Made by a program: the position numbers and the translations under genes
Shown here: piece by piece, positions 43,401 through 51,701 of the stretch
Position numbering within the stretch: the first letter of the stretch is position 1
How the letters are laid out: every line of letters begins with the position of its first letter
The notes under the pieces: generated by a model
Databases searched by the model: none
What the model saw: the letters and a program-made list of their open reading frames with translations, nothing else
Told to the model about the DNA's origin: nothing
From: Salegentibacter lacus
GTDB lineage: Bacteria > Bacteroidota > Bacteroidia > Flavobacteriales > Flavobacteriaceae
Assembly: GCF_020164555.1 (NCBI RefSeq)
Contig: NZ_JAIQZB010000012.1
Span: 87,741-151,740 of the forward strand
DNA length: 64,000 nt
Reading direction: 5' to 3'

Positions 43401-44959
43401 TAAGTATGAAATGGGAAGGACTTTTCCATTATCTAAAAGAAGAATATTATAAAACCCGGAAAAATAAGAATATTGAAAGGCTCAAGGCACTTTTCTCTCT
43501 TGAGGAATGTAGTCATTGTGCGGGAAGTGGATTAAAGCCGGAACGCTTAGCTTTTCAAATTGGAGGAAAATCTATTAATCAAATAAGATCAATGGATTTT
43601 AAAGCTTTGGAAAACTGGCTTTCGGCTGATTCTAAACACGAGGAGATGGATCAAAAACTTATCTCGAATATTCAGCCTTATTTGATCAATACCATAAAGC
43701 GTGCAAAGCAGTTGCATATTGATCACCTGCAGCTCGACCGTAAATCTCACACACTTTCCGGTGGAGAAAACCAGCGGGTTGCACTTATCAAACAGTTAAA
43801 CTCACCCCTCAAAGGCATTACCTATTTGTTGGATGAACCTTCAGCAGGGTTATCTAATGACAATATTCCCGACCTGGTCAATATTTTAAAAGAACTTATC
43901 GGAAAAGGTAATACGGTGATTGTGATTGAGCACAACAAGGAGATTATTCTGGCGGCAGATCAGTTGGTTCAACTGGGGCCTCAGGCGGGTAAATTGGGAG
44001 GATATATAACTTATCAGGGGAGTCCTAAGGATTATTTGAAACAAGCCGATTGTCATTCTTTTTTGAAAGAACCTTCTAAAGCGATTGAGTTAAAAAGAGC
44101 AAAGAAGTCTATTGTCATCCAGAAACTCTCCAAACACACCTTAGTGAAAGATGCACTACAAGTGCCTGTTGGAGGAATCACCGCCATTAGCGGTAAATCG
44201 GGAATAGGGAAGACCACTTTAGTGAAGGACATCCTGATTCCGAGCATTGAGACGGGCAAGCCGGTCAATTGTGAAAGTATAAAATTTCCTGAAAAGTATT
44301 CAGCAGCGCATTATTTTGAGTCTAAAAAACTAAGATCTCATGCAAATACCTTGTTAGTTTCTTATTTGGATCTATTGAAACATATAAGCAAGATTTTTGC
44401 AAGCGAAACAAGACTCAAGGCTCGTGACTTTTCGTATAAAACAAAAACAAGTCAGTGCCCAAACTGCAAAGGCAAAGGCTATTTGGAAACCAGCCTGGAT
44501 GTAGCCGCCAATGCGATTGAAAAATGCGAAGTGTGTAAAGGGCAACGCTATCAGCCGCACATTGTGAAATATACTGTTGATTCGAAAAATATTGCTGAGG
44601 TACTCGCTTTAAATCTTATGGAATTAAAGAAATGGTTTGAAAAGGCTAAGGTTCCTGATAAAACCCTTCAATTTTTAGATCAGTTAGAGGAGATCGGGTT
44701 GGAACATCTTAGACTAGATCAGCCGGTACAATCGCTTTCTTCTGGAGAGAAACAGCGATTATTATTATTAAACTGGTTGCAGGACCAAACTACCAATGCG
44801 CTTTATATTTTAGATGAACCCAGCACCGGACTGCATTATGCCGATATTGATCTCTTGTTTGAAATACTAAAAAAACTCAGCGAAGCCAATGATATTCTGA
44901 TTATTGATCATAATCCCTATTTGTTAGGGAAAATAGGAGTAGGGGTAGTTTTGAAATGA
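40469..44959 (+). CDS. Tandem UvrA-like ABC ATPase with four nucleotide-binding modules
   Basis: This 1496-residue protein is about 1.6 times the length of UvrA and reads as two UvrA-like halves in tandem. Module 1 has Walker A GLSGSGKSS (about 28-36), signature SSGDAQR and Walker B VFDEPS. Module 3 has GISGSGKSS (about 769-777), LSGGENQR and LLDEPS. Module 4 has GKSGIGKTT (about 1241-1249), LSSGEKQR and ILDEPS. Module 2 keeps QPIGKTPRSNPATYTG and LSGGEAQR but has no Walker A, has Glu for Asp in LLEEPS, and lacks the switch histidine. Four CxxC...CxxC zinc pairs are present. Such UvrA paralogues are linked to DNA-damage or intercalator tolerance. No signal of partner genes nearby. Confidence 0.88.
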   Translation: MRVINAHQNNLKNINLNIPENQLVVVTGLSGSGKSSLAMDVIANEGYRYFLESLPAYNQQNAQLIPTAEVDDIEALQPVIKVEQSKRFQSINATFGTLSELAAVFRILFARYSGREAMSKSLFSFNHPKGACERCHGIGEAEYIDINKLVGDENKTLREGAITTTLPNGYIVYSQITVDELNKVCKTHGFNVDIPWKELTDEQKDVVLNGSDHIKVFYGKHTLESRLRWEGFKAKPREEGFYKGMLPIMKDILRRDRNPNILKFASSSTCPSCKGARIKAEHLKYKWKGFNFQEWLELPLKALYDKLKSQNLVAGEQVLVDKICTQLFDLIRLGMEEYRLSTSSTDISSGDAQRIKLIKQVNSSLQGILYVFDEPSIGLSEDYQNYLFHILDRLIKRGNTVMVVEHDLKFIRSADWIVELGPAAGEYGGEVIFNGPIQKFLTAEDLSSPTLAELQKATSKSESKPKRKSADSLQPQRGELTVLSRKTPQILQKLSAYTAKEDLKLLTVSDQPIGKTPRSNPATYTGLADKIRDLLAKSPEAKSLKLAKGAFSFNNKRGRCEACEGAGVITLSMNVMGTINQICPTCNGKRFKADILQVHWNNKNIAEIYNLSISEAYDFFAEEKQITQILSLMLQLGLGYIKLGQPSNTLSGGEAQRIKLTKHFAKQSKNTLLLLEEPSIGLHQQNVRQLLKALHQLKEQTAGIICFEKNPLFQTSCDTLVNNAIKAEVRELKEALDQRRDAISIKGARTHYLKDLDVEIPKNQLSVVTGISGSGKSSLVIDTLHGYGLQEMTKQFSSYQQSRVGVNFQFEVDHIEGLSPTICVTRKEKSFTDCSDIAKQTGIDKILRFAFSRKAQYEGRELSASHFSNNHELGKCAICDGMGQELLPDLNKIVLEHNKSIADGIFEHNKSLAYYAHASSQYMAIVKEVGSKCGFSLETPYKELTDKQKDILFNGAGETVWKANWLFKTKTREGTQEVSMKWEGLFHYLKEEYYKTRKNKNIERLKALFSLEECSHCAGSGLKPERLAFQIGGKSINQIRSMDFKALENWLSADSKHEEMDQKLISNIQPYLINTIKRAKQLHIDHLQLDRKSHTLSGGENQRVALIKQLNSPLKGITYLLDEPSAGLSNDNIPDLVNILKELIGKGNTVIVIEHNKEIILAADQLVQLGPQAGKLGGYITYQGSPKDYLKQADCHSFLKEPSKAIELKRAKKSIVIQKLSKHTLVKDALQVPVGGITAISGKSGIGKTTLVKDILIPSIETGKPVNCESIKFPEKYSAAHYFESKKLRSHANTLLVSYLDLLKHISKIFASETRLKARDFSYKTKTSQCPNCKGKGYLETSLDVAANAIEKCEVCKGQRYQPHIVKYTVDSKNIAEVLALNLMELKKWFEKAKVPDKTLQFLDQLEEIGLEHLRLDQPVQSLSSGEKQRLLLLNWLQDQTTNALYILDEPSTGLHYADIDLLFEILKKLSEANDILIIDHNPYLLGKIGVGVVLK

Positions 44960-45032
44960 GATATTCATTTTAAAAATTTTATCAGAGAAAATCTATTCAT
45001 CGGGGAAATGATCTAACCGGAGCTAACAGAAA

Positions 45033-46150
45033 TTAGTTTCTTGGAAAAGTAATTATAAAAGTTGTGCCGCTTGTTTCATCGCTTTTTACATTTATTTGGC
45101 CCTTATGGCCATCAACTAATTGCTTTACGATATACAAACCGAGACCATAACTATCTTTTTTGCGGGATCTCCTTTAGTTTTAATAAACGTTCCTTTCGAA
45201 ATCATTTCTTTAATACTTTCCGGTAATTTTGGCCCCTCGTTGTGAACCTCAAAGAATGTATCATTTCCTTTAGCAGAAACATTTACGGTAACAGGGCCTC
45301 CCGGTTTTCCGTGACGCAGAGCATTAGAATTAAATTGGTCATTAATTGATCCAACGGTATACCGTCCCAATTTCCCTGAACGGGACCGGGAGATTCAAGA
45401 ACTAATTCGGCTTCAGGGTAACCCAGCTGTAATTCTTGAACAATCTTTTCACTTTGTTTTGAAAGATCAATGGGAGACTTATTTTTCGTCATTCCGCTTC
45501 CCAGGCGTAAATTGGTTAATTCCAGAAGATTATTAATCAATTCTGTCATACGTTTTACACTGGAACCCGAACGGCCAAGTAGAGGTTTTTCCTTTGCCGA
45601 TAAATTCTTAGATAGCTTAAGAATTGAATTCACGCCCGAAATGGCAACAAGGGGTTCCGCAAATCGTGCCCTAATATCCCCATAAACCAATTCTTGCTTT
45701 CATCTACCTGATGCTGAAAGCGTTTTATAGAAATCATCCATAACTCATCAATAACCTAATTAAAACGTATCATATCCTGAAAATCGGTTTCCAAATTATC
45801 TGCCTTACTATTCGCTTCCCAAAGTCGCAAAACACTTGCCCTAAGCGCTCTAAATTCAGAACTCAATTCCATAATGTCAAAACCTAGATCTGCCCGTTGC
45901 GCACCGTGTTGATTGGCAGCCTTGCTTTCACTACGCCGCATTTTTTATTTCCTTTCGACTTTGATTCCTGCTAGGCTTCAGTTTGCGATGCCTCCATGCT
46001 TTTTACAATCGTATCAAGCATTTGCTTGATGTGATCCCGAACCTCCTTGGGTTGCAGTTCATTAATACCACAAATATTATCCTGGGCAAATTCCACCCAT
46101 TCGTTAGAAATTTCATCTTTATTATTTTTGATAAAGTGAGCAAATTTCAT
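45033..46150 (-). pseudogene. Frameshifted sensor histidine kinase (RsbRD_N, HisKA, HATPase)
   Basis: The minus strand encodes a complete kinase in broken pieces. From the ATG at 46150 come MKFAHFIKNNKDEISNEWVE (RsbRD-type N-terminal domain) and a stop after MEASQTEA. Then in another frame come GAQRADLGFDIMELSSEFRA, LRASVLRLWEA and DMIRFN, then a stop. A third piece has EPLVAISGVNSILKLSKN and RMTELINNLLELTNLRLGSG. The ATPase domain follows with DQLMTNLI, NALRHGKPGGPV, SYGLGLYIVKQLVDGHKG and an intact end at 45033. The phosphorylated histidine position reads FAEPL instead of the usual HDLRSPL region. At least four disruptions make it non-functional. Confidence 0.82.
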
Positions 46151-46461
46151 GTTGTTGACATTGGTATTTTTTAATATAAAGCTTTGAAAAATAACCCCAT
46201 ACCCATTTAGATAGAATTAACAGCTAAGCCTTTTTAAACAGGCCACCAAACGTAAAGTCATTCTGGTTTTGCCTATACAGACTAGAATTTTTGGATATTT
46301 CAATAATATAAACGCTAGTATTTTAGTGCATAAAACTTCCGGTTTAAAAATCTTATCGTTTTCTCTGAAATTTCAGGATTTTTTCTATTTTTAAGATCTC
46401 TTTAACAGAGCATCGGTAATAATAAACAAAACCCTTAGCATCTTTATTTTAAAGTCCCTCA
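46151..46461. other. Gene-free stretch with a possible short gene tail
   Basis: The 311 bases between the kinase pseudogene and the next gene hold no full gene. On the minus strand a short open piece ends with LYRQNQNDFTFGGLFKKA and a stop near 46228, which looks like the C-terminal tail of a lost gene. The stretch 46375-46415 resembles 31028-31075 (see findings). Confidence 0.35.
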
Positions 46462-46875
46462 ATGTGCAAATTAGTAGTAAATAGAAGATCCGAATGGGCA
46501 AATAGGGCCAGGAAAATCGGATTATATCTCGATGATCAAAAAATTGGTGCCATAGCCAACGGGGAATTCAAAGAATTTGATTTAGAACCCGGTAACTATA
46601 AACTGAAAGCAAAAATTGACTGGTGCGGTAGCCAGTTAAACGATATTGAAATTAAAGAGAATGAGCTAACAAAAGTAGAACTAACAGGATTTTCTAAAAA
46701 TAAATGGGTGTTGCCAATATTAATTGTAGCTCAAATAAGTCTGCTTATTTTATCCTATAGGATTGAGATCAATGATTTTTTGATGATCGCTTTCTCCGCT
46801 GGTATTTTAGTATATATAATTTATCCAATAAGTTTTGGTAGAAATCATTATTTAAAACTTTATCAGGTTAATTAA
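46462..46875 (+). CDS. Membrane protein of unknown function
   Basis: This 137-residue protein has a soluble N-terminal region of about 75 residues with beta-type pattern (KIGLYLDDQKIGAIANGEFK, EFDLEPGNYKLKAKIDWC), which resembles the PEGA-like or DUF2846-like small beta-domains, and two membrane segments (about 81-96 and 104-122). The identification is by shape only. It is followed 43 bases later by a very small membrane protein gene on the same strand. Confidence 0.6.
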   Translation: MCKLVVNRRSEWANRARKIGLYLDDQKIGAIANGEFKEFDLEPGNYKLKAKIDWCGSQLNDIEIKENELTKVELTGFSKNKWVLPILIVAQISLLILSYRIEINDFLMIAFSAGILVYIIYPISFGRNHYLKLYQVN

Positions 46876-46918
46876 AAGGTGAAACACTCAGGATCTAAAT
46901 TTTAGACTTAAAAAAACT

Positions 46919-47074
46919 ATGAGTAGAATAAGAATTACCGGTTTAATATTATTAGGAATTGGAATTGTTCTATTTTCCTTAATCGAAGGAGATTTAGCCG
47001 GGATAGCTTCAGGTTTGCTAATGGGCATTGGAATTGGATTATTATTAACCGGTGGCATAAGATTCCAAAAATAA
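46919..47074 (+). CDS. 51-residue glycine-rich membrane protein
   Basis: An ATG at 46919 opens a 51-codon frame: MSRIRITGLILLGIGIVLFS, then LIEGDLAGIASGLLMGIGIG and LLLTGGIRFQK. It has two hydrophobic helices with GxxxG-type spacing and basic ends, a coherent pattern for a real small protein. Similar short double-helix proteins are common in Flavobacteriaceae. It follows the preceding membrane protein gene by 43 bases. Function unknown. Confidence 0.6.
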   Translation: MSRIRITGLILLGIGIVLFSLIEGDLAGIASGLLMGIGIGLLLTGGIRFQK

Positions 47075-47176
47075 GGGGCTGCATTTTAAATACTTAGATC
47101 TCCATATGAAAATAAAACCCTTGCTTATTTCGTTGTAATTTCTGCAAGTAGGCTTTTAATTTATAATATTTTTCAT

Positions 47177-47386
47177 TTGAATTCTGATAATCCGGAAAAG
47201 GTTTCAATTACCAGTATTATAGGAAATATCTTAATTATTATAGCAATGATTTTTGCGATTATTGGTCAAAACAAAAAGGAAAGAAATAACCTGAAAGAGA
47301 TTAAAAAGCTAAGCAAACTTGAAAAATTCTCATTCAATCGAACCTTATTTAGTTTCTTCAAAATGAAAAATCACTTCTATAGGTAA
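47177..47386 (+). CDS. Short membrane protein, start uncertain, possibly degraded
   Basis: From a TTG at 47177 the frame gives 69 residues: NSDNPEKVSITSIIGNILII, a hydrophobic helix, QNKKERNNLKEIKKL and a basic tail. Coding character extends upstream to 47090 without a usual start codon (YENKTLAYFVVISASRLLIY can be read there), and an ATG in another frame at 47106 ends after ten codons. The gene may have lost its start by a small deletion. Its 3' end overlaps the antisense XRE gene by 42 bases. Confidence 0.35.
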   Translation: MNSDNPEKVSITSIIGNILIIIAMIFAIIGQNKKERNNLKEIKKLSKLEKFSFNRTLFSFFKMKNHFYR

Positions 47387-47545
47387 TTTAAAAAGTTTTG
47401 AAATTCTAAAAGCTGTTGGCAAACTGGGATCAAATTTCTCTTTTTCTATAGCATTAATTGTTTGTCTTGAAACACCAATAATATCTGCTAAATCTTCCTG
47501 GGTATAGCTATATTCGGCTCGAAGTACTTTTAACCTGTTCTTCAT
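47345..47545 (-). CDS. XRE-family transcriptional regulator (YozG-like)
   Basis: This 66-residue protein is a compact XRE helix-turn-helix: MKNRLKVLRAEYSYTQEDLA, then DIIGVSRQTINAIEKEKFDP and LFKLPIEVIFHFEE. The form MKNRLKxLRAE...SRQTINAIE is the typical YozG/YvaO-like type, usually found beside a small integral membrane protein. That partner is present: the gene overlaps the membrane protein gene at 47542 by four bases, forming a two-gene operon. The repeated GTTTACTTTA motifs upstream of the operon are candidate binding sites. Confidence 0.88.
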   Translation of the reverse strand: MKNRLKVLRAEYSYTQEDLADIIGVSRQTINAIEKEKFDPSLPTAFRISKLFKLPIEVIFHFEETK

Positions 47546-47934
47546 GCGTATCTTCTGGTATTTATGGTGACTAAAACTAAATAAGTTAAACCTATAAATA
47601 TTACCAGGTTGCTTATTGCTGCATCATAAGCAATTAGATTGGTGGTGTCAAGCAAAGAATAAGACAGGCCTACAACAACGGCTAAACCCAATGTTAAAGC
47701 CAAAGACTCCAAATGGATCTTGCGTTCCAGCTCGTCAAAATTATTAAACATTCTTCGGTTTGCGACAATCATAAGAATTCCGTGAACAAAATTTACCGAA
47801 ATTGCTAATGTTGTTAAAACAGTATGATCGTCCCAAATGTACTTTGGTCCAAAACTGGCAATTGCCAGCGTAGCTACCCAACTCCAGGTCCATAAGGCAA
47901 GATTGTAAAGATTTTTTTTGCGTTCTTTTTTCAT
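47542..47934 (-). CDS. Integral membrane partner of the XRE regulator
   Basis: This 130-residue protein has four predicted membrane segments (about 15-32, 42-58, 79-97 and 107-125) with a charged loop RRMFNNFDELERKIHLESLA between the second and third. The DELERKI element is typical of membrane proteins encoded next to YozG-type XRE regulators (DUF2178-like). The pair is thought to act in stress or envelope control, but no mechanism is known. It is the first gene of the operon. Confidence 0.72.
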   Translation of the reverse strand: MKKERKKNLYNLALWTWSWVATLAIASFGPKYIWDDHTVLTTLAISVNFVHGILMIVANRRMFNNFDELERKIHLESLALTLGLAVVVGLSYSLLDTTNLIAYDAAISNLVIFIGLTYLVLVTINTRRYA

Positions 47935-47950
47935 ATTTTATGTATTTAAC

Positions 47951-48015
47951 AGTTTACTTTATGTAATGTTTACTTTACAAAAATAGTAAAATAAATCAAT
48001 GTAAAGTCTTGTTTA
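47951..48015 (-). promoter_or_regulatory. Repeated GTTTACTTTA motifs upstream of the XRE operon
   Basis: GTTTACTTTA occurs at 47952-47961 and again at 47968-47977, 16 bases apart, and its inverse form GTAAAG with a following GTTTAC lies at about 48001-48016. The clustering upstream of an autoregulated XRE operon suggests operator sites. No -7 box is obvious within them. Confidence 0.45.
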
Positions 48016-48113
48016 CAAAAAATCTTTAATTTTTAAGTTTAGAAGAGAAAAATATTTCCATACTCAATTCACTAAATTTGGCATCCCGGTTTAAATCTTA
48101 AATATCGTTTTCC

Positions 48114-48569
48114 ATGAAAAGAATAGTTCAGATTCTAATACTGTTCATAGCAGTAACAGTTACAGGGCAGCAGTCCGAATATACCAAAGAAGAACAAATC
48201 AAAGATCTAATTTCAGACTCTTTTCAGGGTATATTTTCTGATATGGACCTGGAGGCACTGGAGACGTATTGTACACAGGATTTTTTACTCCTGGAGAATG
48301 GAGAAGTATGGGATATGGAGAAAATGAGAAATTATATAAAACAGGCCAGAGCACAGAAAACACAGGTGAAAAGAATAAATTCTTTCGATTTTATCGAGAT
48401 AAAGATTGAAGGAAAGATGGCCTGGGTGGCCTACTTCAATAAAGCCGAATTTAAGAAAGGAGAAGAGGTGGTAAACGAGATAAACTGGCTGGAAAGCGCT
48501 ACCGCTATTCTTACGGAAGAGGGATGGAAGCTTCAACTACTACATTCTACCATAGTCCCGGAGGAGTGA
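48114..48569 (+). CDS. Secreted NTF2-like (SnoaL/DUF4440) protein
   Basis: This 151-residue protein has a signal peptide (MKRIVQILILFIAVTVTGQQ) and a single NTF2-like cone-shaped domain: EQIKDLISDSFQGIFSDMDL, then ETYCTQDFLLLENGEVWD, the MAWVAYFNKAEF strand, and a final TEEGWKLQLLHSTIV. The family binds or converts small hydrophobic compounds, and many members have no known activity. TAAATTTG at 48073-48080 fits the -7 consensus 33 bases before the start. This is the last gene before the clearly conserved core block. Confidence 0.82.
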   Translation: MKRIVQILILFIAVTVTGQQSEYTKEEQIKDLISDSFQGIFSDMDLEALETYCTQDFLLLENGEVWDMEKMRNYIKQARAQKTQVKRINSFDFIEIKIEGKMAWVAYFNKAEFKKGEEVVNEINWLESATAILTEEGWKLQLLHSTIVPEE

Positions 48570-48711
48570 TATAATTCTAACTTTACCTTTTATATTCAAA
48601 AGATTTCGAGACAAGCCCCTGAGCACTTTAATTTCGATTATCTGGAAAACTAATTTCCAAAGCTTTCTTTCACTATCTTTACCGGGTTAATGCTAAACTA
48701 TTTAGAAAATT

Positions 48712-48819
48712 ATGGCAAAAGAAAAATCACCTTCAAAAAATTCTGCTAAAAAAGAACCGGTCTTGAGTTTAAAGGAAAAGCGTGCTGCCAAGGCCGCGAA
48801 GAAAAAGAACAGAACTTAA
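48712..48819 (+). CDS. 35-residue lysine-rich small protein
   Basis: An ATG at 48712 opens 35 codons: MAKEKSPSKNSAKKEPVLSL, then KEKRAAKAAKKKNRT. More than a third of the residues are lysine or arginine. The SLKEKRAAKAAKK ending resembles small basic proteins I know from flavobacterial genomes; such proteins may bind nucleic acid. A strong terminator follows after 23 bases, which supports an expressed gene. Confidence 0.65.
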   Translation: MAKEKSPSKNSAKKEPVLSLKEKRAAKAAKKKNRT

Positions 48820-48842
48820 TAAGATATCGTTTTAAAAGAAAA

Positions 48843-48869
48843 GAGGCTGTCTGGGACAGCCTCCTTTTT
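48843..48869. terminator. Bidirectional terminator
   Basis: GAGGCTGTC (48843-48851) and GACAGCCTC (48855-48863) are exact inverted arms around TGG, with A-rich and T-rich flanks. It serves the small basic protein gene and the convergent fahA. Confidence 0.9.
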
Positions 48870-48887
48870 ATATAATTTCAGTAATTT

Positions 48888-50177
48888 TTATTTTTTCTTA
48901 AGTTCAAAAACCGGTAATAACTGGCTGCTTACTTCGCCAAAACCAATTCTTCGGCCTTCACTTTGGCAATACCCACGCATAATCACTGTATCGTGATCTT
49001 CAATAAATTTACGTTCACTTCCGTCCTTAAGTTTTACGGGTTTTTCACCTTTCCAGGAAAGTTCTAACATAGAGCCGTAACTATCTGGTGTTTTGCCTGA
49101 AATAGTTCCAGAAGCCATCATATCACCAGAATTTACCGGGCAACCGTTAACGGTATGATGCGCCAGCTGCTGACTCATATTCCAGTACATATGCTTGAAA
49201 TTGGTTTTTGCCAGCGGGGTTTCTTCCGAATTCTCCGGTTTAAGGGAAACTTCAAGATTAATATCGAAGCTTTTCTTACCGGTACTTCTTAAGTATGGAA
49301 ATAACTCTACTTCAGGTTTTGGACTTTCGGTTCTAAAGGGCTCTAAAGCGTCTAAAGTAACAATCCAGGGGGAAATAGATGAAGCGAAATTCTTGGCTAA
49401 AAATGGTCCTAAAGGCACATATTCCCAAACTTGAATATCTCGTGCACTCCAGTCGTTAAACAATACCATTCCAAAAATATATTCTTCGGCTTCGTCTATT
49501 GGAATTGGCTCACCCAAAACATTCGCATCTGTGGTTATAAAGGCCATTTCAACTTCAAAATCCACTCTTTTGGAAGGACCAAAAACAGGTGTGTCAGAAT
49601 CTTTTGGTTTTGTTTGTCCCTGTGGGCGGTGAACCGGAATTCCACTTGGGATTATAGAAGAACTTCTTCCGTGGTAACCAACAGGAATATGAAGCCAGTT
49701 TGGCAAAAGTGCATTTTCAGGATCACGGAACATCGTACCTACATTGGTAGCGTGTTCTTTGCTAGAATAAAAATCGGTGTAATCACCAACCTGAACCGGC
49801 ATCTGCATTTCAATTTCATCAAGGGTAAAAAGCACACGGCTTCTATGCTCTTCGTTATCCCTTAATTTTGCATTCTTAGCGTCAAAAATATCGGCAATTC
49901 GGTTACGAACCAGTCGCCAGGTCTTTTTTCCATCAGAAATAAAATCGTTAAGGGTATCCTGTAAAAATATATCATCGGTTAACGGAATTCCTTCAAAATA
50001 GCCCAATTGGTGCAAGGCGCCAAGGTCTATCGCAAAGTCTCCTATACGGGAGCCTATGGTAATTACATCGTCCCGGGTTAGGAATACCCCAAAAGGAATA
50101 TTCTGAATAGGGAAATCGGTGTTTTCCGAAGTTTCCAACCAGGTTTTTCTATTTGGGTCGTTAGCTGTAATAGGCAT
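48888..50177 (-). CDS. fahA: Fumarylacetoacetase
   Basis: This 429-residue protein is the last enzyme of aromatic tyrosine breakdown, splitting 4-fumarylacetoacetate into fumarate and acetoacetate. Family motifs are visible: an N-terminal SH3-like domain (FPIQNIPFGVF), YTDFYSSKEHATNVGTMFR with metal and substrate ligands, PVGYHGRSSS, RPQGQ, VDFEVEMAF, LFNDWSARDIQ and GCPVNSGDMMASGTISG. The ATG giving MPITANDPNRK at 50177 is preferred to the upstream one at 50216, since the extra 13 residues are not part of the family. It is divergent from glyA. Confidence 0.96.
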   Translation of the reverse strand: MPITANDPNRKTWLETSENTDFPIQNIPFGVFLTRDDVITIGSRIGDFAIDLGALHQLGYFEGIPLTDDIFLQDTLNDFISDGKKTWRLVRNRIADIFDAKNAKLRDNEEHRSRVLFTLDEIEMQMPVQVGDYTDFYSSKEHATNVGTMFRDPENALLPNWLHIPVGYHGRSSSIIPSGIPVHRPQGQTKPKDSDTPVFGPSKRVDFEVEMAFITTDANVLGEPIPIDEAEEYIFGMVLFNDWSARDIQVWEYVPLGPFLAKNFASSISPWIVTLDALEPFRTESPKPEVELFPYLRSTGKKSFDINLEVSLKPENSEETPLAKTNFKHMYWNMSQQLAHHTVNGCPVNSGDMMASGTISGKTPDSYGSMLELSWKGEKPVKLKDGSERKFIEDHDTVIMRGYCQSEGRRIGFGEVSSQLLPVFELKKK

Positions 50178-50287
50178 ATGATTTTTTGTTTTTATTAAGA
50201 AATCTAATGAATCCAAATATATTATTTTCCTGTTATTAACCGAATGTATTTCTTACTTTTGATGAATATTTAACGTAAACTTTTGAA

Positions 50288-51562
50288 ATGCAACGAGACA
50301 CCGAAATTTTTAATTTAATTGCGGAAGAAAAAGAACGCCAACTTAATGGGCTGGAGTTAATTGCCAGCGAGAACTTTGTAAGTGAGCAGGTTTTAGAAGC
50401 TGCAGGTTCTGTTCTTACCAATAAATATGCTGAAGGCTACCCGGGAAAACGCTATTACGGCGGTTGTGAAGTGGTAGATAAAGTAGAACAACTGGCTATA
50501 GATCGTTTAAAAGAATTATTTAATGCCGAATATGCTAACGTGCAACCACATTCGGGTTCACAGGCAAATACTGCGGTATTTCATACCTGCCTTAACCCGG
50601 GAGATAAATTCTTAGGATTTGATCTTTCTCACGGGGGGCATTTAACGCACGGTTCTCCTGTAAATTTTTCCGGAAAACTTTATAATCCTGTATTTTATGG
50701 GGTAGATAAAGAAACCGGACTAATAGATTACGATCAGGTTGCTGAAATTGCTGAAAGAGAAAAACCTAAAATGATTATCGCCGGAGCTTCGGCATATTCA
50801 AGGGAAATAGATTATAAAAGGTTTAGGGAGATTGCCGATAGTGTAGGAGCAATTTTGTTAGCTGATATCGCGCATCCTGCTGGCCTTATCGCCAAAGGAT
50901 TAATTAGTGACCCAATGCCGCATTGCCACATTGTAACTTCAACTACGCACAAAACACTTCGTGGGCCTCGTGGAGGAATTATAATGATGGGTAAAGATTT
51001 TGAAAATCCTTTTGGGGAAAAGCTGAAAAACGGAAAACTCAAAAAAATGTCTACGTTGCTTAACAGCGGAATTTTCCCCGGAAACCAGGGTGGGCCTTTA
51101 GAGCATATTATCGCTGCAAAAGCAGTTGCCTTTGGAGAAGCCTTAACCGATGAGTTTTTGCATTACACCGTACAGGTGAAAAAGAATGCAGCGAAACTTG
51201 CCGAAGCTTTTATGGATAAAGGTTATGAAGTAATTTCCGGTGGAACCGATAATCATTGTATGCTTATTGATCTTAGAAATAAAGATGTAAGCGGAAAAGA
51301 GGCGGAGGAAGCTTTAAGTAAAGCTGAAATTACGGTAAATAAAAATATGGTGCCTTTTGACGATAAATCGCCATTTGTAACTTCAGGAATTAGAATTGGT
51401 ACAGCGGCAGTAACAACCCGCGGACTTATAGAAGCCGATATGCCTAAAATTGTAGACTTTATTGAGCGTGTGATCACTAATATTGATAATGATAGTGAGT
51501 TGGAAGCTGTGAAAAATGAAGTAAAAGCTATGATGAAGGGAAAACCACTTTTTAAAGTGTAA
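50288..51562 (+). CDS. glyA: Serine hydroxymethyltransferase
   Basis: This 424-residue PLP enzyme interconverts serine and glycine with tetrahydrofolate and feeds one-carbon metabolism. It shows [35 protein letters not shown], the active-site lysine in [14 protein letters not shown] (Lys222), and GNQGGPLEH. Length and motifs are standard. TACTTTTG at 50254-50261 is a good -7 element 27 bases before the start. Transcription ends at a REP-containing terminator shared with the convergent thioesterase gene. Confidence 0.97.
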   Translation: MQRDTEIFNLIAEEKERQLNGLELIASENFVSEQVLEAAGSVLTNKYAEGYPGKRYYGGCEVVDKVEQLAIDRLKELFNAEYANVQPHSGSQANTAVFHTCLNPGDKFLGFDLSHGGHLTHGSPVNFSGKLYNPVFYGVDKETGLIDYDQVAEIAEREKPKMIIAGASAYSREIDYKRFREIADSVGAILLADIAHPAGLIAKGLISDPMPHCHIVTSTTHKTLRGPRGGIIMMGKDFENPFGEKLKNGKLKKMSTLLNSGIFPGNQGGPLEHIIAAKAVAFGEALTDEFLHYTVQVKKNAAKLAEAFMDKGYEVISGGTDNHCMLIDLRNKDVSGKEAEEALSKAEITVNKNMVPFDDKSPFVTSGIRIGTAAVTTRGLIEADMPKIVDFIERVITNIDNDSELEAVKNEVKAMMKGKPLFKV

Positions 51563-51584
51563 TTTTTTCAATACTGAATATTCT

Positions 51585-51664
51585 AAAGCTTATTTGATGT
51601 TCTATATCACGTCATCCTGAACTTGTTTCAGGATCTAGGATGAAAGGACTTTCAAATAAGCTTT
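51585..51664. terminator. Bidirectional terminator carrying a REP-like repeat
   Basis: AAAGCTTATTTGA (51585-51597) and TCAAATAAGCTTT (51652-51664) are exact inverted arms. Between them, at 51610-51637, is a 28-base palindromic unit beginning CGTCATCCTGAA and ending TTTCAGGATCTA. The same unit recurs inverted at 55009-55036. It lies between convergent glyA and the thioesterase gene. Confidence 0.8.
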
Positions 51665-51701
51665 TTTATTACCAAAGACTTTGAAAAAAAGCAAACCTAT
51701 A

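Noticed and set aside
49431..49865. Plus-strand 144-codon frame within fahA
   Set aside because: It is the antisense shadow of a strongly conserved enzyme, cysteine-rich and without any family pattern.
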